A DNA stretch of 64,000 nt, taken from positions 51,220,955 through 51,284,954 of the forward strand of contig NC_086375.1 of NCBI RefSeq assembly GCF_036588685.1, given 5' to 3'. The notes beneath the pieces are model-generated. The model made no database searches, had not been told where the DNA came from, and was given only the letters and a program-made list of their open reading frames with translations. Positions 11,421-21,000 of the stretch are shown here, one piece after another. Position 1 is the first letter of the stretch; each line of letters opens with the position of its first letter. The position numbers and the translations under genes are program-made. The DNA is from Mytilus trossulus (Eukaryota > Mollusca > Bivalvia > Mytilida > Mytilidae).

Positions 11421-12730
11421 TTGATCACGGTAAAACACAATATTGAATGAACGACTATCATTTTCAGTGTTTGGTACAGGTTGACTGTCACTGGGCACAA
11501 CAGTTCAACATAGAACCCAATGCGGACAACCAGAAAACTCTTTTTGTCAGAAAACACTGTCAAACATCCAAACGTACTATTCACACTGATCTGTGTCCAC
11601 ACTTGTTTGTATAGAAAAATTGTCACCGACTGATAGTTTTACTATCGATGTCACAGTTTAAACTTAAACTTGCCTATTTTTGAGCGTATTATTAATTAAC
11701 AATTTGATAGCTCTCTGTTTGTTTTAAAGTTTTTTTCGTGTATAGTATAATAGATGAATGTAAATATTAATGTTTCGATACAATAGTCCCACTTTATGGC
11801 AAAATGACACTTTTTACAGTTTTTACTGTTACCGAGACCTTATCATGTAAACACTATTCTTTATGACGAGAGACATCTCCACATCTGATGACATATTCTT
11901 AGATTAGTACAACGTGTTCTCATATAGATCACATTTTGTATATGTTTATCAAAACTTGCAAGGTTCTCGAGTCATGGTATATCTTTCATAGTAATACCAG
12001 ATAGATGGTATGGTATTACATGTATCTGTTGTGGTATACTAATATAAAAAAAATAGTAGTTCAAATACCATGTCAACAACGATTCTACGAAGGATTGTCT
12101 GGATTTGAAGGGGGGTCATACATTTCTGTTTACTTTAATTTTTATGTACATTTTTATTTATATTTTAGCATCTTATTAAATGCTTTTCTTTATTTCGTTG
12201 TCCTTTTTTCTCTATTCTGTATCTGTTCACCCATTATTCTCTGTTCCGTTAACACCATCCACACCCTCATGAAGAAGATTTTCTATTACTGTATAGTTAT
12301 TAAACTTTGTCGGACTATTGGAGTGTCGGACTAATGAGGTGTCGGAATAAGGGGGCGACCCTCGTATTTTACATTGAACCCCCTTCTCTGGACGTTATAT
12401 TTAAAAAATAAAAACATACTTAACCCTCTACTATAGACCTTTTATTTTTTAAATTGAAGCTGTTGTAACTCCTTTTCGAAGTAATTATACTTCAGTGAGT
12501 AGTTTGTATGTATTTACTTGCTCAAAAAGATGCCATTAACGTAAAAACGCTGCACATGTTGTAGAAGTTTACCAATTTTACAGGAATAATGTCAGAAGAG
12601 TTCTTATTCTGCCATGTCAATTATGTAATTAAAAGAGGCTGAGGTAAATTTAGAAATAGGTGGAGTCTCAAGTAAAACGAAATAACAAGGCGTTTCCACA
12701 ATTCTTGAAAATTTAAATAATTTGAACTAT

Positions 12731-13115
12731 TGCAAATGCTATATTTATAACTGCAAATGGTAACTGAATATTAGTGCAAATGGTATTTTAATTAGTGCAA
12801 ATGCTATAAATATTAGTGCAAATGCTATACTTATTAGTCCAAATGCTACATCTATGATGGCAAATGCTAAAATTATTAGTGCAAATGCTATACTTCTAAG
12901 TCCAAATGCTACATTTGTGATGGCAAATGCACCATTATATATACTTTTGGGCCTTTTGATACGTAAGTATACAGCATTTGCTACAAATACAGGTAAAATA
13001 CCTTTTGCTATAATAATTACAGCATTTGCAGTATTTATTATAGCATTTGCAATAATTATATAGCATTTGCAGTATTTAATATAGCATTTGCAATTGAAGA
13101 TATAGCTTTTGCAAC
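12731..13115. repeat. Head-to-head array of a 21-bp motif (gcaaatgct / agcatttgc)
   Basis: The left half (12731-12930) carries about ten units starting tgcaaatgct with about 21-bp spacing. The right half (12973-13115) carries about seven units starting agcatttgca, the reverse complement. Between them and again at the right edge stand two related spacers beginning atatacttttg and ending tgatacg (about 12937-12963 and 13119-13143). Because 21 bp is seven codons, a 171-residue minus-strand ORF crosses the array with an AFALI-type heptad; I treat it as a by-product. Confidence 0.85.
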
Positions 13116-13454
13116 AAAATATACTTTTGACCCTTATGATACGCCATATTTGTGGGGATAGTTTAGTACTAGCTAACAAATGACATTGGCAATTATGAAT
13201 CATTTTATAGTACAACAAACATGGAGTAATAATGATCATGAAACTCTTCCAAATATTCAATGTTTCAAAATGCCTCTATATGAAATGTTACCATACAATG
13301 TACATATATATGGAGGTAGTGATGCTGTTGGTTGACAATTATAGTATATTGGATTTATAACTTAACTTCTTTATAATGTTTTTGACTGTTTTAGTTGTTG
13401 CATTTGGGTTTTTTTGCCTTACATAAAACTATTGTCGGAAGTATATGATAAAGC

Positions 13455-13590
13455 GATTAATACATGGCCTTTTCCATATCAGCCTGGGTATCATCCCTCG
13501 ACCCATATCAGCGCCTCGACTCCGTCTCGGGCTGATATGGGGGTCTCGGGATGATACCCAGGCTGATATGGAAAAGGCCATGTATTAATC
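13455..13590. repeat. Long perfect palindrome P1 (43-bp arms)
   Basis: 13455-13497 is the exact reverse complement of 13548-13590. The central 50 bp is itself partly palindromic (cccatatcagc / gctgatatggg) around a GC-rich tip (cgcctcgactccgtctcggg). The left flank atatgataaagcg is shared with the outer flank of the palindrome at 45448-45582. Confidence 0.95.
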
Positions 13591-13781
13591 TCTATGAAAC
13601 ACATGATATCTGTGATCAATTATTGGACGAAAAAAAATCTTCATAAGATGTTAAAAATAAAAAGTAAATAAAATAACAACTAATATGTTGTTATTGTCTA
13701 GGAAACAATGTATTATCTTAAAAATTCCAACAAACCTTAATGACGATTTTGATACAAATATGGTCGGAAATTAATAATATA

Positions 13782-13922
13782 ACAAATATAGCCTTTGTAT
13801 GAGGTCAATACAAGATATATCGACCCAAAGAAGTATATCGACCTCGGACTTCGTCCTCAGTCAATATACTTCTTTCAGGTCAATATATCCTTGTATCGAC
13901 CTCATACAAAGGCTATATTTGT
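13782..13922. repeat. Long imperfect palindrome P2
   Basis: Arms of about 65 bp: acaaatatagcctttgtatg at the left matches, inverted, the right end catacaaaggctatatttgt. A few substitutions and small indels occur inside, and the tip is cctcggacttcgtcctcag. It lies 190 bp from P1. Confidence 0.92.
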
Positions 13923-14036
13923 ATAATATTTTCAGTGATACGGCCAGTACGCTGATATTCAAAAATATAGGCAGTAAGATCAAAGGGAAAATATACGAAT
14001 TACCGATAATACACTGGATACAGATTATGTTCTCCT

Positions 14037-14185
14037 TTTTGTTTTTTTCGTGGTGTTGTCGTTATGTTCTTTATTTTGAATGGTTTGTGATGTTATCATT
14101 ATATTCCTTTTTTGCAGTCTGCTTTGTGTTTCCGTTTTGTTCTACATTTTGCATTGTTCGTGTTGTTGTCCTTACATTCTTCATC
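14037..14185 (+). repeat. 37-bp minisatellite, second site
   Basis: About four degraded copies of the unit seen at 5600-6371 (for example tcgtggtgttgtcgttatgt and cattttgcattgttcgtgtt). The stretch 14190-15500 that follows has no recognisable gene. Confidence 0.75.
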
Positions 14186-15640
14186 TAAAAAGAACTTATA
14201 TTTTTTTCTCAGCACACAATCTGAATTTAGAGAAAATACAACCTCTAATTCAGTTGTCGTTGTCGTTTTTTTTTTCTTTCTTATTTTCTTTTCTTTACTT
14301 TTATAGTTTTGGTGTATCAAATTTTGTCATGTTTGGGCTACCGTTAGCATCAAATTGATTAACATTTTACATTGATTCGGCAAAATATCCTTATCGTGAT
14401 TCGTCAGAAGTCAGAAGTGTTATATTAGGGCATATAAGGGAGGGGGGTCTGACCCTAACAAGTGCCTGTGATTGCAACGAGGAAGTTTATTCCATGTCCA
14501 TGTTCTCCCTTTGTCAACATCAACTTTAATAGCAGTTTCTTCCAATTGAATTTTAGTTCTTTAAAATAAATTTATCAGAACTTCGGTTGGTTTTCGTAAG
14601 AGGATTTCTGGTTTTCAAATTGTAGAAATGTCAATTTTGTACCTGTTAATCTGAAAATATTGATTTCTTTATTGATCTTTATCGTGAAAGTATGTCTGAT
14701 TTAGGTCCTATATATAATCATCGTCTAATGTATATTACGGAGGTTTGCAATGTCAGGTAGACATATTTGCCTGCTATTATAGCCTTTGGCACTACCTGAC
14801 AATGTAAAATCTTCGTTTTGACATACGGAAAATAGGTAATTTAATTGTGACAGAACAATTATTTTTTTCAGTTTGCCCTTACCCTTTTTTTCTCGAAAAT
14901 CCGTTATGTTTTTGTTTTCCATTAACTTCAATAAGTTTCGTGTTCTACAGAACTATATGAACATGATATACTAGAAATAACTTAAATTTGCTATTTACTA
15001 TCAAGTCCTAGTTTATTATCCACAGCGGTCAGTGGTAATATAGAGCTCTATAGAGTTAATTATTTAATTGAGAAAATTTAATCGAATAAAAATCTACTGC
15101 AATCAAAAATTATTCATAGAATGTTGAAAAAAACCATTTTAACTGCTTTATACTATAATAACATGTGATGATTTTAACGATCTTGTAACTGATAAAATTA
15201 ATGATGTACGTACACCTCTGAGGAGCCAAAAATTTCTAGAATTAAACTTTTCTTAACCTGATTTTTGGGTTTATAAGACTGTAACAAAATGATTGGTGAA
15301 GAAAAAATCATATGGTGGTGCACTTCTTTTATTGCTACGGCCCTTTGAAAATACCCAATTTTGATGGTCTTTCAATTTTTCCGGTATCGATTTTTACCTA
15401 TTTTTGGGCTATTATCGTGAAAAAAATCACAGTTCCACAATTAAACTTTTTTTCATACTTTCTATATAGATGAAGTGGACCAATCTGAAGGTGTTAATAA
15501 AAGTAAGTTTTAAAAACTAAGGATTTTCTTACCCCAGGAGTAGATTACCTTAGCCGTATTTGGCACAACGTTTTGGAATTTTGGGTCCTCAATGCTCTTC
15601 AACTTTGTATTTGTTTGGTTTTTTAACTATTTAGAAATGA

Positions 15641-15686
15641 GCGTCACTGATGAGTCTTATATGTAGACGAAACGCGCGTCTGGCGT
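15641..15686 (+). ncRNA. Hammerhead ribozyme, type I, copy 1
   Basis: Core CTGATGA at 15647-15653; stem II gtct/agac (15654-15657 with 15665-15668) closed by a 7-nt loop; GAA at 15669-15671; stem III AC/GT around a GCGC loop (15672-15679); cleavage expected after C15680. Stem I pairs gcgtca (15641-15646) with tggcgt (15681-15686). All invariant core positions are present. The 8-nt acgcgcgt is self-complementary, so a dimeric ribozyme with a continuous stem III is also possible. Confidence 0.9.
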
Positions 15687-15893
15687 ATAAAATCATAATC
15701 CTGGTACTTTTGATAATTATTATCATATCTTGACGCTTTTTTTTGTGTAAAATTTACGCGGTATGCTGTCAATTTTGTATTTTTGTTATTTTGCTCAATT
15801 TTAAGAACAAAAAACTTTTAGGAATTTTGGTCCTCAATGCTCTTCAACTTCGTACTTTATTTGGCCTTTTTAACATTTTAATTTTGGATTCGA

Positions 15894-15937
15894 GTGTCAC
15901 TGATGAGTCTTTTGAAGACGAAACGCGCGTCTGGCGT
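15894..15937 (+). ncRNA. Hammerhead ribozyme, type I, copy 2
   Basis: Core CTGATGA at 15900-15906; stem II is 5 bp here (gtctt/aagac, 15907-15911 with 15915-15919) with a 3-nt loop, so it differs from copy 1 in a way that keeps pairing. GAA at 15920-15922; stem III and the self-complementary acgcgcgt at 15923-15930; cleavage expected after C15931. Stem I pairs gtgtca (15894-15899) with tggcgt (15932-15937), with wobble pairs where the bases differ from copy 1. Confidence 0.9.
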
Positions 15938-16404
15938 ATATAGGGCCTACTAAATTTAGTCCTGGTATCTATAATGAGTTTATATGCATATTATTTCAAC
16001 TTTTTTGTTATAATGATTGAAAAAAATACATATCTAAGAAATTTCAAAAGACCAAAATGAAATGGGATGTACATAATTCTAGTAAAATCGTTTTTTGTAG
16101 GCAAACATGGCACTGGCTACGGTTACATGCAAATGTAACAATAATAAATATATTATTGTTACATTGGAGACTAATTGCCGGAATGCAAAGTTGGTTAAGG
16201 AACTGATTAATTACGAATGTAACAATATTTTTTTTTTAACTAAACTGAAAATAAGAATGCATCCTTAAACACCATAAAAATCTGAAAATATTTTGAAATT
16301 GAAATCATTTTTTTATTTTTTGGGGTATTCTGTGAAGATTAGTTTTCATTTAAGTGCGGCTAGTTGGTGGACCTGAAAAATTATATATAAAAGTAGATTT
16401 TATA

Positions 16405-17590
16405 ATTGAGAATGGAAATGGGGAATGTGTCAAAGAGACAACAACCCGACCAAATAAAAAAAAACAGCAGTAGGTCACCAACAGGTCTTCAATGTAGCGA
16501 GAAATTCCCGCACCCGGAGGCGTCCTTCAGCTGGCCCCTAAACAAATATATACTAGTTCAGTGATAATGAACGCCATACTAATTTCCAAATAGTACACAA
16601 GAAACTAAAATTAAAATAATACAAGACTAACAAAGGCCAGAGGCTCCTGACTTGGGACAGGCGCAAAAATGCGGCGGGGTTAAACATGTTTGTGAGATTT
16701 CAACCCGCCCCCTATACCTCTAACCAATGTAGAAAAGTAAACGCATAACAATACGCACATTTAAAATTCAATTCAAGAGAAGTCCGAGTCTGATGTCAGA
16801 GGATTTAACCAAAGAAAATAAACAAAATGACAATTATACATAAATAACAACAGACTACTATCAGGTAACTGACATGTCAGCTCCAGACTTCAATTAAACT
16901 GATTGAAACATTATGATTTCATCATATGAATATCAGGCACAATCGGCCTTCCCATTAGGGGTTTAGTATCGTACCATCATAACATATATGAGAAGAACAT
17001 AACCCGTGTCATGCCAACAACTGTTTTTAGAATAAATGTGTTTAGTTCCGACGCAAAGACCTTATCAGTGACTCAATATTAACGCCAAAATATGCAATCT
17101 TTAATGACTTGACAACAGTATCGTAATCATATCCCTTCTTAATAAGTCTATTCAAAGGTTTTTTAAGTTTCTGAGGTGAATACTGACACCTTTGTGCTTT
17201 ATAAAGAATATTTCCATAAAAAAATGGATGTGAAATACCTGAACGTATAAGAAGTCTGCATGTTCAGCTATATTTACGAATGACGTCTTTATACCGATGA
17301 TAAAATTTAGTAAATGTGTTGACTAGTTTGTGATATCGAAAACCCTGGTGTAATAATTTTTCAGTTATAGATAATTTTCTCTCGTTAAAATCTAAAACAT
17401 TGTTACATACACGAGCGAATCGTACAAGTTGAGATAAATAAACACTGTAATTTTAGTATTCAGCTTTCCGTTAGTGATATAGATATCATGATCGAGGAAA
17501 GGGCAGTGGTTCATCACTGTTTTTAGAATAGCTTTATTTAAAGTAAGTTCAGCAGGATAAATTTCATTAATATACATACCTTTTTCAATA
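16405..17590 (-). mobile_element. Unclassified RT retroelement, 5'-truncated copy with 3' UTR
   Basis: On the minus strand a decayed RT-related ORF (17590 down to TAA at 17042-17044) is followed by a 3' UTR of about 640 bp ending near 16405. The UTR is repeated, in opposite orientation, at 33490-34140 (shared words include cgcacccggaggcgtccttc and acatgttt near gtgagatttcaaccc). The element is widespread in mussels as I recall it; I cannot place it in a named clade, though the C-terminal region is not of the CR1/Jockey type found at 6372-9075. Confidence 0.8.
17042..17590 (-). pseudogene. Reverse transcriptase C-terminal region, broken
   Basis: Minus-strand frames give IYPAELTLNKA and FLDHDIYITNGKLNTKI, then in another frame QLVRFARVCNNVLDFNERK, KLLHQGFRYHKL, FTKFYHRYKDVIRKYS, a TGA stop, then TCRLLIRSGISHPFFYGNI, IKKGYDYDTVVKSLKIAYFG and LRRN before TAA. 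Family members known to me carry a short YDKRDDF…YGVYIS stretch between the first two blocks; it is missing here, implying an internal deletion. With the stop and the frame change, no functional protein is expected. Confidence 0.8.
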
Positions 17591-17790
17591 TAAAGTGGGA
17601 CGAGTTGACAGGGGAAAATTAATTCTGGGATTTAACCCTTTTCACAAGTGAGGCGATTTTAAAAAGTGGGGCGAGTTGTTTAACCAGTTTTGGGCGATTT
17701 TTTTAATAGTGGGGCGAGTTGGTGAAAAATTGGGGCGATTTTGTGTGGGGCGTTTTTCCAGTGGGGGAATTTGTCCTACTTCCTTTTGAG
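17590..17790 (+). repeat. Degenerate G-rich short repeat
   Basis: Repeated gtggggcgagttg / tggggcgatttt words about 25-40 bp apart. Directly downstream (17790-18007) is the 5' flank of the EFCAB2 gene. Confidence 0.5.
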
Positions 17791-17973
17791 GTAAACAAAT
17801 AATTTTATAAACATTGTATTCGTTATTGGGCGAAGTGCCTCTTTAAAGGGGTGATTTTCTTAACCAGAACAGAACAGATTGCCGCAAAATTCGTTAAAAA
17901 TATATATATTTTTAGACTCCTAAATTCGTTTTTCCTAAAAATCGCACTTGTTTCAGGGGGAGATAATTCAAAG

Positions 17974-17994
17974 TCAAGGTCACCGAATAGCAAC
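17974..17994 (+). promoter_or_regulatory. X-box-like and AAGGTCA-type motifs just upstream of EFCAB2 start
   Basis: tcaaggtca (17974-17982) fits a monomeric nuclear-receptor half site. It overlaps gtcacc-4 nt-agcaac (17979-17994), which resembles the RFX X-box used by cilia genes but with a spacer longer than the usual 1-3 nt. It ends 13 nt before the ATG. This is motif matching only; function is inference. Confidence 0.25.
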
Positions 17995-18007
17995 CAATAT
18001 AAACAAG

Positions 18008-21000
18008 ATGGCTGATGCTGAACAGAAGGAAAACGCTGGTAGGAATTCACAATGAAAACAAAACTAATACGATCCATCATTATTAAACAAATTTTCCTTG
18101 AATATATACCCTTGCTAATGATGGTCGAGGAAATAAATTTGCAGTTTTTAATCCTAAATTATCTTACCATTTGTATGAAACTTGCACGAGAACAAAACTA
18201 TTTTTATATTGTTATTATTTTCAAATGCACAGCTTTGCTGGGAGTTGTATAAATTAAGGCAACAGCAGGATAAAGTTATCCTGATTCCTAGTTAATTGAT
18301 CCAGCCAAATCCAATGGGTTACAAACTCCCAGGGAAACATTTTTGCACTTGTAAAAACTGAGCATGCAGGTTGACGTTTGCACAGCAGTATCTGCGTTCT
18401 GGATTTCCACTGCAGATCAATAGTATAGATGTAGATGTAGAAACATATCGTCGACTTATATGTATATAATTGTATTAGAGGAAAACAACTGAATAACATA
18501 AACAAACACATATGTACAGAAAATTACTAATTGATAACAACTGCCATAAATTTCCTGACTTGATACATAACATTTTAAGAAAAAAAATATTTGGCTGAAC
18601 CTGGTTTTATGGTTAGCATAACTTCACACTAAATAAATATATGGCCATGTTAAAAATACAACTAAATAGACAACATTTCATAAAGGTTGGGTCTCAACTT
18701 GGGTCTAAGCATGACCCAGGTTTGGCCATTTAGTTAAGCATGACATGTGAAAGTTTCATATTCACTGGAAACAAAATCCAGAGGGACAGTGGAAATTACA
18801 TGTGCTTACTGCTATACACCTTTTCGCTATTACTGGCTGACCCAGCCGCTTGAACTTTTAATGTAATAAACAATAACTTTTCCATTGTGGTGTCAGATAT
18901 TTTGTTTTAAGACGTCAAAATTTTACAGGAACGGTTCCTTAGTGAGTTCCCCAGAAATTTTGGATAGCATCACATTTGGCGTTCAAAAATAAATGTTATT
19001 TTTCAATGTAATTTGTCGCATCGTGGCAAAACCTCATTTCTTTTATATACGTTATTAACTTATTATTTATTACAAAATGTATAATACTGTTTGTGCATGT
19101 TGTATGCTATAAGCATAAGTTACCTGTGTGATATCCCTCAAATGAGATCCCCTATAGAGAATACATTACAAATTAACGCAAGAACAATTAGGACAGAGAT
19201 ATAATCGTGTCATGTGGTAATTTTAAGATACTGTTTTGAAAGATCAGACATACATGTACCATTAGGTGGTGTAAAAAGTAAAATCACAAAAATACTGAAC
19301 TTAGAGGAAATCAATTCGGAAAGTCCATATAATCACATGGCAAATCAAACAACAAAACACATCAAAAACGAATTGGCAAGAACTGTCATATTCCTGACTT
19401 GGTACAGGCATTTTCAAATGTAGAAAATGGTGGATTAAACCTGGTTGTCACCATGTCCACAATAATTTTTTTAACAGTATGTAACTATAGTAAGTAACGA
19501 GTCTAAAGGAGCTGAATTAAAATGACATTTTTTTTTTACAAAGGGGGTGTTGGTAAGTAATTTGTTTGGTCATGTTGGTAAATGTATGTTTGTTTTGTTT
19601 TTGCAAAGATTTTTTATATATACAGTCATGTATATTACAGTTATAACATAAATACTATTTAAGACAAATAAAATTAAAGCTTCTCAATTATGTAGTTGCA
19701 ATAAAACTAAGATCAACGTGAACTCTTGCCAGCGAACCAATGATTTAAATCCCCTCAAAATTTTGAGATTGCTAAATCTTCCTGGCCTACTGCTTCATGT
19801 AGCGAACTATACTATTTTGAGCATTCAAAACAATTCAAACAGTAAACTGAGCCTCTGTTTGAATTATCATTTTTCAATGATTTTCATCTCCCATAATCTG
19901 TGGATTTTTTTGTATTCATTAAATACAAATTGAAAAATAAAAGTGTAGAAGGACAGCTGATGGATAATGCGATTGCAATTGTACAACACATGGCTAGCTT
20001 GTGATCGGCATTATATTCAGCAAAAATCTCTTATTAGCTTATGCTTGTATTGTAATATGTGAACTGAATCAAAATAAAACATTCATATTCAGTGGTGTTT
20101 TTTTTTTAAGAACAATTTCTTAATAAGGAAGATATCTATTATAAAAAAAATGATAGAAATTTGCTCCACATATCTACATTTATATTATAAGCTTCTATCT
20201 TTTATAAGAAATTCAATTTACAAAATGTACATGTACAACTGACATGCTTTCTTAATATTCAAAAATGTTTTTACAAAATAATGATAAGTTTTGATGTACT
20301 AGTAAATCAAATTGCACAATCATGTTGAATTCATCAGATAAACTGAACTTTAAAACTAAATTGAGGCAGCTTCACATGAATTGAAGCAATCATGATACAC
20401 CTAGAATTCTCCTGGATGTCCAAGGAAAACATTTTATTTAAGTTTGAATTAAAGTTGACAGTACAAATGTATGAATAAATAAATAACAATAATATTGTCT
20501 AAACCTTTATTAAGAATTTTCAATAATTACATTTGTACAATATATATCATATGAAACAACTGCAAGTAATTTTTTTATTGCATATATATACAAAATAATT
20601 TCCTTAGTGATAAGCAGGAAAACACTATGCAACCAGAACAGTTTTATATTTATTTTTTGGAAGAAATTGGCCACTTCTCCCTACTCTCATGGAAGGAGAC
20701 TTCTCCTTCCCTCTCCAAAATCCTAGATTAGACCCTTAAGATTACACCCCTTTCAGTTTACATTAAATAGTGTTAGATAGTTAATGTCCTTTTGAAGTTT
20801 TGATTCTATATATGATTAACAATTTTATGCATTTGGTCTTGAGCTAACTATTAAAGGTTATTCCAGAAAAATTTGTACTTTTTGAAAAAATAAGAATGTT
20901 TTGGTACAGTCATTTTCCTTTGGAAAGTGATTAGTTCAACCTGTTTTTACAGCATTAAAAGAAGTTGGTCCAGGATTTGAGTAATAGGACATAAACCTGA

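Larger units (their letters stand above)
15505..15980 (+). mobile_element. Tandem retrozyme-like repeat with two hammerhead ribozymes
   Basis: Two related units sit head to tail. Shared words are tcctcaatgctcttcaact (about 15587 and 15832), the ribozyme cores, and a following tcctggta. The distance between the two predicted cleavage sites is 251 nt. Tandem units of a few hundred bases, each with a type I hammerhead with a very short stem III, are the hallmark of metazoan retrozymes, non-autonomous retroelements whose transcripts self-cleave and circularise. The sequence between the shared parts (about 15706-15815) is not obviously repeated, so one unit is diverged or rearranged. A protein-coding role is unlikely. 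Confidence 0.85.

Noticed and set aside
12745-13260. 171-codon ORF with AFALI repeats
   Set aside because: By-product of the 21-bp array; no unique domain or codon pattern.
13799-14188. 129-codon ORF
   Set aside because: Runs from inside palindrome P2 into the minisatellite at 14037; no domain.
17592-17770. G-quadruplex-forming region
   Set aside because: G runs of four are separated by 20-40 bp, too far apart for an intramolecular quadruplex.
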